From contig NZ_CP007441.1 in NCBI RefSeq assembly GCF_000590475.1, positions 2,920,660 through 2,984,659 on the forward strand: a DNA stretch of 64,000 nucleotides, written 5' to 3'. Positions 16,925 to 24,663 of the stretch are shown here, one piece after another; within the stretch, counting starts at the first letter, position 1, and each line of letters starts with the position of its first letter. The stretch is from Stutzerimonas stutzeri. GTDB taxonomy: Bacteria; Pseudomonadota; Gammaproteobacteria; Pseudomonadales; Pseudomonadaceae. A program made the position numbers and the translations under genes. The notes under the pieces were generated by a model, which made no database searches, had not been told where the DNA came from, and saw nothing but the letters and a program-made list of their open reading frames with translations.

Positions 16925-18493
16925 ATGAACCACTCAGCGAACGCCGATATGCCCGAAATACAGACCGCACGCTTGCACCTGACCGGCATTACCAAACAGT
17001 ACCCAGGCTGCCTGGCCAACGACCGCATCGACCTGTCGATCCGCGCGGGCGAGATTCATGCCTTGCTCGGCGAAAACGGCGCCGGCAAGAGCACGCTGAT
17101 GAAGATCATCTACGGCGTGACCCAACCGGACGCCGGCCAGATCCTCTGGGAAGGCCAACCGATGGTGATGCGCGACCCGGCGCAGGCACGTGACCATGGC
17201 ATCGGCATGGTGTTTCAGCACTTCTCGCTGTTCGAAACCCTGAGCGTCGCCGAAAACATCGCTCTGGCCCTCGGCGCTGCCGCCGGCACGCCAAAGCAGC
17301 TGGAGCCGAGAATTCGCGATGTGTCGCAACGTTATGGCATGCCGCTCGAACCACAGCGGCTGGTGCACAGCCTGTCGATCGGCGAGCGCCAACGGGTGGA
17401 GATCGTTCGCTGCCTGATGCAGGACATCAAACTCCTGATCCTCGATGAGCCGACATCGGTGCTCACCCCTCAGGAGGCCGACGACCTGTTCGTCGTCTTG
17501 CGCCGGCTCGCCAGCGAGGGCTGCAGCATCCTGTTCATCAGCCACAAGCTCAACGAGGTGCGGGCCCTTTGCGAGAGCGCCACGGTACTGCGCGGCGGCC
17601 GAGTATCGGGCAAGTGCATCCCGGCCGACTGCACCGATATAGACCTGGCGCGCCTGATGGTCGGCGACGCCGAAGGACTCGAAGCCGAGTACCCGAAAGC
17701 CCAGGGCGGTGCGCCCTTTTTGCGGGTCGAGGGATTGTCCTGGCGCAACGTCGATCCGTTCGGTGTATCGCTGGAAGATCTGATGCTGGACGTACGCGCT
17801 GGCGAGATCGTCGGCATCGCGGGGGTCGCGGGCAATGGTCAGGACGAGTTGCTCGCACTGCTCAGCGGCGAAGAGCGCCTATCGCGAGAACAGCGATCGC
17901 GCATTTGCTTTCTCGACGCCCCGGTAGCGCACCTGCGTCCCGATGCGCGCCGTCGCCACGGCATGGCCTTCATCCCCGCCGAGCGGCTGGGTCACGGCGC
18001 CGTCCCGGACATGAGCCTCGCTGACAACGGCCTGCTCACCGGTTTCCAACAGGACGGATTGGTCGCCAGCGGCCTGATCCGTCATGGCCGGGTCGAGGCC
18101 TTCGCTCAACGCATCGTCGAGCGCTTCGCAGTGAAAACCCCAGGCACCCACACGCCAGCGCGCAGCCTGTCCGGCGGCAATCTGCAGAAATTCATCCTCG
18201 GGCGGGAGATCCTCCAGCAACCGAAGCTGTTGATTGCGGCGCACCCGACCTGGGGTGTGGACGTCGGCGCAGCGGCGGCAATCCATCGCGAGCTGATCGA
18301 ACTACGCGACGCCGGTGCCGCAATCCTGGTGATTTCCGAGGACCTGGAAGAGCTGTTCCAGATCAGCGACCGCATCGCCGCTCTGAGCCATGGACGTCTG
18401 TCACCGCTACGTGCCACCGCCGAGACAACTGCGATCGACGTTGGCCGCTGGATGGCCGGCCAGTTCGATCAACCCACGCCCACCGCCGCCTGA
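16925..18493 (+). CDS. BMP-type nucleoside ABC importer, duplicated ATP-binding protein
   Basis: The 522-residue protein contains two ABC modules, as in the YufO/NupA type of nucleoside importers. The first has Walker A GENGAGKST (about residue 48), signature LSIGERQRVEI and Walker B LLILDEPTS. The second has a degenerate Walker A (GVAGNGQDELL), signature LSGGNLQKFILGRE and a weak Walker B. Such asymmetry is normal for this family and for ribose-type importers. The two permease genes follow in the same orientation. The cognate binding protein is 5 kb further on at 23439. Cargo is most likely purine or pyrimidine nucleosides. Confidence 0.92.
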   Translation: MNHSANADMPEIQTARLHLTGITKQYPGCLANDRIDLSIRAGEIHALLGENGAGKSTLMKIIYGVTQPDAGQILWEGQPMVMRDPAQARDHGIGMVFQHFSLFETLSVAENIALALGAAAGTPKQLEPRIRDVSQRYGMPLEPQRLVHSLSIGERQRVEIVRCLMQDIKLLILDEPTSVLTPQEADDLFVVLRRLASEGCSILFISHKLNEVRALCESATVLRGGRVSGKCIPADCTDIDLARLMVGDAEGLEAEYPKAQGGAPFLRVEGLSWRNVDPFGVSLEDLMLDVRAGEIVGIAGVAGNGQDELLALLSGEERLSREQRSRICFLDAPVAHLRPDARRRHGMAFIPAERLGHGAVPDMSLADNGLLTGFQQDGLVASGLIRHGRVEAFAQRIVERFAVKTPGTHTPARSLSGGNLQKFILGREILQQPKLLIAAHPTWGVDVGAAAAIHRELIELRDAGAAILVISEDLEELFQISDRIAALSHGRLSPLRATAETTAIDVGRWMAGQFDQPTPTAA

Positions 18494-18503
18494 GAGCCTT
18501 CGT

Positions 18504-19607
18504 ATGCTGTTATCCCTCGAACCACGCGGCCAACAGTCGCGCCCGATGCTCTGGCTTTCGCCGCTGCTCGCCGCGCTGCTGACATTGATCAGCGGCGCCT
18601 TGCTGTTCGCCGCGCTTGGCCATCCGCCGCTGGAAACCCTGCGCGTGCTGCTGATCGATCCGGTCAGCGACCTCTATGGCGTCTCCGAATTGTTGGTCAA
18701 AGCCTTGCCCATCCTGCTCTGCGCGCTAGGCCTGGCAGTGGTCTACAACGCACGTATCTGGAACATCGGCGCCGAGGGCCAGCTGCTGATCGGCGCGCTG
18801 GCCGGTAGCGCACTGGCGGTGAACATCATCGACTGGGATTCACGCTGGGCGCTGGTGCTTACCCTTGTTGCGGGCACCCTGGGCGGTGCGGCCTGGGCCG
18901 GTCTTTGCGCCTGGCTGCGCACGCAGTTCAACGCCAACGAGATCCTCACCAGCATCATGCTCAACTACATCGCGCTGAACCTGCTGCTGTTCGGCGTGCA
19001 CGGCCCGCTGAAAGATCCGGAGGGTTTCAATTTCCCCGAGTCTGCGATGTTTGGCGACGCCACGCGCCTGCCGCAGCTGTTCGAGGACCTGCGCGTACAT
19101 GCCGGTTTCTACTTCGCTCTGCTGGCGCTGGTGGTGGTGTGGGTGCTGCTGCAGAAGAGCTTTCTCGGCTTCCAGATCAAGGTGCTCGGGCTCGACAAGC
19201 GTGCCGCCGGCTTTGTCGGCTTTCGCGAGAAACGCCTGGTCTGGGTCGCCCTGCTAATCAGTGGTGCGCTCGCCGGACTGGCCGGCGTCGCTGAAGTCAC
19301 CGGGCCGATCGGCCAGCTGGTGCCGCAGGTATCGCCTGGCTACGGCTACGCGGCCATCACCGTGGCCTTCCTCGGCCGGCTCAACCCGCTCGGTATCGTC
19401 TTTGCCAGTCTGTTGATGGCGCTGCTCTATCTCGGCGGTGAGAACGCGCAAATGGCGGCCAACCTGCCGCAATCGATCACCCAGCTGTTCCAGGGCATGG
19501 TGCTGTTCTTCCTGCTGGCGTGCGATGTGCTGATTCTTTATCGGCCGCGCTTCGCACGGAGCCGAAAGCCGATAGCAGAAAGCCTGAAGCCAGCGGTGCA
19601 GCCATGA
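18504..19607 (+). CDS. BMP-type nucleoside ABC importer, permease 1
   Basis: The 367-residue membrane protein has 8-10 hydrophobic helices. It carries the YNARIWNIGAEGQLLIGAL motif and GYGYAAITVAFLGRLNPLGI, typical of BPD_transp_2 permeases in BMP-type systems (NupB/YufP). It starts 10 bases after the ATPase stop. The last 15 residues (RKPIAESLKPAVQP) are encoded by a repetitive AAGCC-rich stretch and are probably not functional. An 80-base spacer of similar low-complexity sequence separates it from permease 2. Confidence 0.92.
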   Translation: MLLSLEPRGQQSRPMLWLSPLLAALLTLISGALLFAALGHPPLETLRVLLIDPVSDLYGVSELLVKALPILLCALGLAVVYNARIWNIGAEGQLLIGALAGSALAVNIIDWDSRWALVLTLVAGTLGGAAWAGLCAWLRTQFNANEILTSIMLNYIALNLLLFGVHGPLKDPEGFNFPESAMFGDATRLPQLFEDLRVHAGFYFALLALVVVWVLLQKSFLGFQIKVLGLDKRAAGFVGFREKRLVWVALLISGALAGLAGVAEVTGPIGQLVPQVSPGYGYAAITVAFLGRLNPLGIVFASLLMALLYLGGENAQMAANLPQSITQLFQGMVLFFLLACDVLILYRPRFARSRKPIAESLKPAVQP

Positions 19608-19687
19608 ACGCCGCGACTCGCTCCGCCAATGCAGCTGCCGCTTTCACTTCCAGCTCCCAGCTTCTGGCTTCCAGCTAAGGAACAACC
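19608..19687 (+). repeat. Low-complexity AGCTTCTGGCTTCCAGC-type spacer between permease genes
   Basis: The spacer and the end of the preceding gene are rich in AAGCC, GCTTC and TTCCAGC words, similar in flavour to the heptamer array at 24577-24643. Sister permease genes usually abut, so this looks like expanded or inserted repeat sequence. AAGGA at 19677-19681 serves as ribosome binding site for permease 2. Confidence 0.45.
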
Positions 19688-20614
19688 ATGGACATCGATC
19701 TACTCACCAATATTTTCTACGCCATGATCCGCACCGGCACGCCGCTTCTGCTGGTGGCACTCGGCGAGCTGGTCTGCGAGAAGTCCGGCGTACTCAACCT
19801 CGGCCAGGAAGGCATGATGCTGTTCGGCGCGGTGGCCGGTTTCATCGCGGCGTTTGCCACCGGCAATCTCTGGCTGGGCGTGGTGTTTGCCTGCCTTGGC
19901 GGCATGCTGCTATCGCAGCTGTTTGCGCTGGTAGCGCTGGGCTTCAACGCTAATCAGGTTGCCACTGGCCTGGCGTTGACCATTTTCGGCGTTGGCTTGT
20001 CGTCCTTCATCGGTGCGGGTTGGGTCGGCAAGCCACTGGCGGGCTTCGAGCCGATCGCCATTCCGCTGCTGAGCGAGATCCCGCTGATTGGCCGCATGCT
20101 GTTCGCTCAAGACTTGCTGGTCTACCTGTCCTTTGCTCTCTTCGCCCTGGTTGCCTGGGTGCTGCTGAAAAGCCGCGTCGGGCTGATCATTCAGGCGGTC
20201 GGCGAGAATCCCAACGCCGCCAGCGCCATGGGGCTGCCAGTCTTGCGTGTACGGGCCTTGGCGGTGCTGTTTGGCGGCGCCATGGCCGGGCTGGCCGGCG
20301 GTTACCTGTCGCTCGCCTACACGCCGATGTGGGCGGAAAACATGACCGCCGGCCGCGGCTGGATTGCCCTGGCACTGGTGGTATTTGCCAGCTGGCGGGT
20401 GGGCCGCGTTCTGCTGGGCGCCTACCTGTTTGGTCTCGCGAGCATTCTGCACCTGGTCGCCCAGGGGATCGGCCTGTCGATCCCTGGCAACCTGCTGGCA
20501 ATGCTGCCCTACGTCGCGACCATCATCGTGCTGGTGCTGCTGTCACGCGACGCTATCCGCACACGGTTGTACGCGCCAGTCTCACTCGGTCAGCCGTGGA
20601 AGGCGGGCCACTGA
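19688..20614 (+). CDS. BMP-type nucleoside ABC importer, permease 2
   Basis: The 308-residue permease has about eight hydrophobic helices. It carries EKSGVLNLGQEGMMLFGAV near residue 35, the NLGxEG motif of BPD_transp_2 permeases, and VGENPNAASAMGL near residue 178. It resembles NupC/YufQ, the second permease of nucleoside importers. With the ATPase and permease 1 it forms the membrane part of a full BMP-type system. The C-terminus is complete (YAPVSLGQPWKAGH). Confidence 0.92.
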   Translation: MDIDLLTNIFYAMIRTGTPLLLVALGELVCEKSGVLNLGQEGMMLFGAVAGFIAAFATGNLWLGVVFACLGGMLLSQLFALVALGFNANQVATGLALTIFGVGLSSFIGAGWVGKPLAGFEPIAIPLLSEIPLIGRMLFAQDLLVYLSFALFALVAWVLLKSRVGLIIQAVGENPNAASAMGLPVLRVRALAVLFGGAMAGLAGGYLSLAYTPMWAENMTAGRGWIALALVVFASWRVGRVLLGAYLFGLASILHLVAQGIGLSIPGNLLAMLPYVATIIVLVLLSRDAIRTRLYAPVSLGQPWKAGH

Positions 20615-20893
20615 TCTTGCTCCGCTGCAGATAAACGTTTGGGCCTGCGGAAAGCAGATTCTTACCGCCGGCAATCATGACTGCGATGGGGCCGATACCC
20701 GTCGTAGTCGCGTTGCTCGTGCTAAAGGCAGGCATTGCCTGCGATCGCCTCACCGTGGCCATGCACTTCGCCCTACCGCCCCATCATCCCAGCGGTTATC
20801 AACCGTATCGATAAGCAGCTTTGTCACCACCGATTCGCGCGCGAGCCCATCAGGGTCCAGACTTTGCGCACCTCATCGACAGGAGCACAACGC

Positions 20894-21568
20894 ATGACCA
20901 CCCAATCCGTCCTCATCATCGGTGCCTCACGTGGCCTTGGCCTGGGCTTGGCCAATGCGTTTGCAGCGCAAGGCTGGAGCGTCACGGCGACGGTGCGCAG
21001 TCAAGGCGCCGAAGCGCTGCATTCCGTGCCGCACGTCGAGATCGAAACCCTGGACATTACCGATGGTGGCAGTGTCGACGCCTTGGCTGGTCGCCTTAGC
21101 GGCCGCCAGTTTGACGTCGTGTTCGTCAACGCCGGCATTTCAGGTCCTCGCGTAGACCGCGCCAGCGCCGCGTCCGACTCGGATGTTGCTGCGTTGTTCA
21201 TCACCAACAGCGTCGCCCCGGTGCGTCTGGCCGAACGCCTGCTGGATAACGTCAAGCCCGGTGGCGTGCTCACCTTCATGAGCTCGATCATGGGCAGCGT
21301 CGAGACCGGCTCCGGCATGGGCATGCCGTTGTACGGGGCCAGCAAGGCTGCCCTCAATCATCTGGTGAACAGCTTTGCCAAAGCGCTCGAGAATGGCCCC
21401 ACCGTGCTGCTGATGCACCCCGGCTGGGTGCGCACCGAGATGGGCGGGGATCAGGCTCCGCTGGACGTGGAAACCAGTTGCCGGGGCATGGTGCAACAGG
21501 TGATCCACGCCATCGGCCAAGGCGGGCATCGGTATCTGGATTACGAGGGCAATGAGCTGCCGTGGTAA
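20894..21568 (+). CDS. Short-chain dehydrogenase, C-factor-like
   Basis: The 224-residue SDR has the nucleotide-binding motif GASRGLGLG near residue 9, VNAGISG near residue 80, and the catalytic YGASK near residue 150 with a preceding Ser in FMSSIMG. It is close in layout to CsgA/C-factor-type and sniffer-like SDRs. AGGAG at 20881-20885 precedes the ATG at 20894; the frame is open for 50 more codons upstream but without family similarity. The 280-base gap before it shows no recognisable element. A link to the nucleobase locus is only positional. Confidence 0.88.
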   Translation: MTTQSVLIIGASRGLGLGLANAFAAQGWSVTATVRSQGAEALHSVPHVEIETLDITDGGSVDALAGRLSGRQFDVVFVNAGISGPRVDRASAASDSDVAALFITNSVAPVRLAERLLDNVKPGGVLTFMSSIMGSVETGSGMGMPLYGASKAALNHLVNSFAKALENGPTVLLMHPGWVRTEMGGDQAPLDVETSCRGMVQQVIHAIGQGGHRYLDYEGNELPW

Positions 21569-21593
21569 TACCGGTACGGCTATAGGGCGAACC

Positions 21594-22106
21594 TCAACGT
21601 GAAAGCAAACCGCTCAAGCGCTGCAACGCTTCATGCGGACCGCCCGTAACCACGTGGGCAGGCACGGCCAGCATCAGGTTCATGGGCAGATCGAAGGCTT
21701 CCAGGTGCAAGCCATCGCAATCGAACCCCGGCTGCCCACACAGGTTCGGATGCTGCCGGTGCAACCGCTCGGCATAGCTGCCATCGCCGTCCAGGTAAGC
21801 CACCACCGGTTTGCCACGCGCCACCGCGAAGCCGACTTCGAAACTTGTGCCGCTGTCAGGCTCACCGCCGCGAAAGAAGTTCAGATCGGCAATCACCGCG
21901 TCGGCCTGGTCGAGCAGGTCCAGATTGGCCTGGTAGATCCAGGCCGCCTGCTCGCGGGCGTCGGTGATGTGAGGCGGCACCTGCTTATCCAGCGGATACA
22001 ACCCAATGAAGCCGAAGTCGGCGCAGAGCGCCTTGAGTCGCTCGCCATGCTCGAGCGCATCGGTGCGAAATACGCCGGGACCGGCGAGGTAGATTCGTAC
22101 GTCCAT
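21594..22106 (-). CDS. Nucleoside 2-deoxyribosyltransferase-like protein
   Basis: The 170-residue protein starts MDVRIYLAGPGVFR, the YLAGP motif of the nucleoside deoxyribosyltransferase family. It continues with ADAVIADLNFFRGGEPDSGTSFEVGFAVARGKPVV, where the Glu in SFEVGFA corresponds to the catalytic Glu. Related enzymes exchange or hydrolyse the base of deoxynucleosides or nucleotides (NDT, RCL/DNPH1). It is on the strand opposite to the surrounding transporter genes and forms a pair with the antiporter gene (24-base gap). The reaction fits the nucleoside theme of the locus; the exact substrate is unknown. Confidence 0.87.
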   Translation of the reverse strand: MDVRIYLAGPGVFRTDALEHGERLKALCADFGFIGLYPLDKQVPPHITDAREQAAWIYQANLDLLDQADAVIADLNFFRGGEPDSGTSFEVGFAVARGKPVVAYLDGDGSYAERLHRQHPNLCGQPGFDCDGLHLEAFDLPMNLMLAVPAHVVTGGPHEALQRLSGLLSR

Positions 22107-22130
22107 GAGGGTCCGTCTGGTTGGCGGGCA

Positions 22131-23222
22131 TCAGAGCCCGATCAGCGAAAGCATGATGAAGGTGGCGAACAGAACGAAGTGGGTCATGCCCTCGATCGCG
22201 TTGGTCTCGCCATCGTTCAGGTTGATGGCGGCCACGATCAGCGTGATGAACACCATCAACGTCTGCACCGGCGTCATCGCCATCTGGAACGGCTGGCCAC
22301 TATACAGCGCCAGCGCTTCCATGACCGGGACGGTAAGGATCACCGTCGACAACGAGGCACCCAGCGCAATGTTGACCACCGACTGCATGCGGTTGGCCAG
22401 TGCGGCCCGCAATGCGGTGAGGATTTCCGGGCTTGCCGAGATTGCCGCGACCAGCAGGGCCGCCAGCATTGGCGGTGCACCTGTGCCCTTGAGACCGACA
22501 TTCATCGTTTGCGACATCACCTCGGCCAGCGCGCCAATGATGACTACCCCGACGCACAGCAAGGCGATCGAAAGGCCACGGCTGCCCGACGCGTGTGGCG
22601 CTTCAGGCAGGCCCTTGCGACGGCGCTTTTCCGGGTAGCTGTAGCTGAAGAAGTAGCTGTGCGCGCCAACCTGCATACGCAGAAAAACGCCATACAGCAG
22701 CACCATGGCACCGATGGTGAAGCCCGAATACAGCCGCCAGTCCTCCCGTGGAATGAACTCGGGCACAACCATCGAAACGCTCATCGCGGTGAGGATCATC
22801 ACGCTGTAGGTACGCGCCGAATCGTCATTGTAGGACTGCTCACCGTGGCGCAGTCCGCCCATTAACGCGGCGAGGCCGAGAATGCCGTTAAGGTCGAGCA
22901 TTACAGCCGCGTAGATGGTGTCGCGTACCAGCGTGGCCGAGGGCTCATGAGACATCATGATGGCCAGAATGACGACCTCCACCAATACGGCGGACAGCGT
23001 GAGGATCATGGTGCCGTAAGGATCGCCGACCTTTTCAGCGAGGACTTCCGCATGGTGCGCCACCCTTACCGATGCCAGGATGATCGTCAGAACCAAGACC
23101 CCCGTAGCAACCAGCGCAACAGCACGTCCGCCATGCAACAGGCTGCCTTCGACGGCATAAGCGAGCGCCGCCATCAGCAGCGCAGCAATGAGGAACACTT
23201 CTTGTTTAACGACCTGAAACAT
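22131..23222 (-). CDS. Calcium/cation:proton antiporter, ChaA-like
   Basis: The 363-residue membrane protein has about eleven hydrophobic helices and the two alpha-repeats of the CaCA superfamily. These are seen around residues 65-90 (GDPYGTMILTLSAVLVEVVILA) and 250-275 (LLVAAISASPEILTALRAAL), each with a conserved acidic residue in a helix. It exports Ca2+ or Na+/K+ in exchange for protons. I start it at the ATG at 23222 (MFQVVKQEVFL); the frame extends 13 codons further without family similarity. It splits the BMP transporter genes from their binding protein and has no obvious tie to nucleobases. Confidence 0.85.
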   Translation of the reverse strand: MFQVVKQEVFLIAALLMAALAYAVEGSLLHGGRAVALVATGVLVLTIILASVRVAHHAEVLAEKVGDPYGTMILTLSAVLVEVVILAIMMSHEPSATLVRDTIYAAVMLDLNGILGLAALMGGLRHGEQSYNDDSARTYSVMILTAMSVSMVVPEFIPREDWRLYSGFTIGAMVLLYGVFLRMQVGAHSYFFSYSYPEKRRRKGLPEAPHASGSRGLSIALLCVGVVIIGALAEVMSQTMNVGLKGTGAPPMLAALLVAAISASPEILTALRAALANRMQSVVNIALGASLSTVILTVPVMEALALYSGQPFQMAMTPVQTLMVFITLIVAAINLNDGETNAIEGMTHFVLFATFIMLSLIGL

Positions 23223-23356
23223 TCTGCAATCTCTTAAGGGGCTGATAGTCGGACGCACCAAAGGGTTGCAAATATCCCTGACGCTGCACCTTGCCGGATC
23301 GACGGCGGAACGTGGGTGCCCGAAAGAGCGCCTGGCAATGAGCGATTGAGCGTAAC

Positions 23357-23383
23357 TGTCCAGTTGGTCAATTTTTTGCTAAC
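23357..23383 (+). promoter_or_regulatory. RutR-like operator plus shared TTTTTTGCTAAC element, BMP binding-protein gene
   Basis: TGTCCAGTTGGTCA (23357-23370) matches TGACCA-N2-TGGTCA at 11 of 12 defined positions as written, with CCAGTTGG as its core. After one base comes TTTTTTGCTAAC (23372-23383), the same extension and spacing as at 16889-16915. It lies 56-82 bases before the ATG at 23439, in the divergent region shared with the antiporter gene. Confidence 0.6.
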
Positions 23384-23438
23384 CAAACCACAGCCTCATG
23401 GCGGATACGCAAAAGATTTGCTACCAGGAGCAACACCC

Positions 23439-24524
23439 ATGCAGAAGAAGAACACTCGGACAACCCTGCTTCGCGGTCTCGCCGCGGCGATTGGTTTCAG
23501 CACCATCCTTACCACCGCGGCAGCCGACCCGCTGAAGGTCGGCTTCGTTTACGTGGGCCCGATCGGCGACCACGGCTGGACCTATCAGCACGAAATGGGT
23601 CGTCAGTACCTGGAAAAGGAGCTCGGCGATCAGGTCGAAACCACCTTCGTCGAGAATGTCGCCGAGGGCGCCGACGCCGAGCGGGTGATCCGCAACATGG
23701 CCAAGGGCGGGTATGACCTGATCTTCACCACTTCCTTCGGTTATATGAACCCGACGCTCAAGGTGGCGAAACAGTTCCCCAAGGTCACCTTCGAACATGC
23801 GACCGGCTACAAGCAGGACAAGAATCTCGGCACCTATCTGTCTCGCTCCTACGAGGGACGCTACGTGGGGGGGTTCCTCGCAGCGAAGATGACCAAGAGC
23901 AAAAAGGTCGGCTACATCGCCTCCTTCCCGATTCCCGAGGTGATCCGCGATATCAACGCCATCCAGCTGGCATTGGACAAATACAACCCCGGCACCGAGA
24001 TCAAGGTGGTATGGGTGAACTCCTGGTTCGATCCGGGCAAGGAAGCCGATGCCGCCAATGCGCTGATCGACCAGGGTGTCGACGTGGTGTTCCAGCACAC
24101 CGACAGCCCGGCGCCGATCCAGGCGGCTGAACGTCGTGGCGTCTATTCGGTCGGCTACGCATCGGACATGGCTCACTTCGGACCGAAAGCTGTGCTGACG
24201 TCCATCGTCAACGATTGGGGCCCGCATTACGCGAAGTCGGCAAAAGCAGTAGTCGACGGTAGCTGGAAACCGCAAGACTTCTGGGGTGGCCTGGCCGAAG
24301 ACACGATTAGCCTGCCGATCAGCGATCTGGTGCCGGCGGACGTGAAGAGCGAGGCGGAACAGATCATCGCCAACATCCGCAGCGGCGATTTCCACCCGTT
24401 TACCGGCCCGATCAAAGACCAGTCCGGCACCGTGCGCATCGCCGAAGGCGCAACCGCCAGCAACGGTGAACTGGCTTCGATGGACTACTACGTGCAGGGC
24501 ATTACCGCCGAGCTGCCGAAGTAG
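23439..24524 (+). CDS. BMP-family nucleoside-binding protein of ABC importer
   Basis: The 361-residue precursor has a signal peptide (QKKNTRTTLLRGLAAAIGFS... cleaved near residue 29, TAAA/D). The BMP/PnrA fold follows, with VGFVYVGPIGDHGWTYQHE at the mature N-terminus and FTTSFGYM, TYLSRSYEGRYVGGFLAA and FQHTDSPAP further on. BMP proteins bind purine and pyrimidine nucleosides. There is no lipobox Cys, so it is a soluble periplasmic protein. CAGGAG at 23425-23430 precedes the ATG. It should deliver cargo to the permeases at 18.5-20.6 kb, from which it is separated by three unrelated genes. Confidence 0.92.
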   Translation: MQKKNTRTTLLRGLAAAIGFSTILTTAAADPLKVGFVYVGPIGDHGWTYQHEMGRQYLEKELGDQVETTFVENVAEGADAERVIRNMAKGGYDLIFTTSFGYMNPTLKVAKQFPKVTFEHATGYKQDKNLGTYLSRSYEGRYVGGFLAAKMTKSKKVGYIASFPIPEVIRDINAIQLALDKYNPGTEIKVVWVNSWFDPGKEADAANALIDQGVDVVFQHTDSPAPIQAAERRGVYSVGYASDMAHFGPKAVLTSIVNDWGPHYAKSAKAVVDGSWKPQDFWGGLAEDTISLPISDLVPADVKSEAEQIIANIRSGDFHPFTGPIKDQSGTVRIAEGATASNGELASMDYYVQGITAELPK

Positions 24525-24576
24525 TAGACAAGCAAGCGTGAAGCCGGAGGCTCGAAGCGAAAGCCGGAGGCATACC

Positions 24577-24643
24577 GGCTTCAGGCTTCAGGCTTCAGGC
24601 TTCAGGCTTCAGGCTTCAGGCTTCAGGCTTCAGGCTTCAGGCT
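24577..24643 (+). repeat. Heptamer tandem repeat, GGCTTCA x 9 plus partial copy
   Basis: Nine perfect head-to-tail copies of the 7-mer GGCTTCA run from 24577 to 24639, followed by GGCT. The array lies between the binding-protein stop and the second oxygenase, ending 20 bases before the oxygenase ATG. The 40 bases before it hold degenerate AAGCCGGAGGC words. A 7-bp unit in a non-coding leader could change length by slippage and alter spacing of the downstream expression signals. Confidence 0.95.
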
Positions 24644-24663
24644 CCGATAGCGAGATAACTTGA

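Noticed and set aside
21633..22865. 410-codon plus-strand frame opposite the deoxyribosyltransferase-like and antiporter genes
   Set aside because: Rich in His, Arg and Gln with no motifs; a shadow of the two minus-strand genes.
24577..24643. Heptamer array as a CRISPR
   Set aside because: Seven-base units without spacers are a simple tandem repeat, not a CRISPR array.
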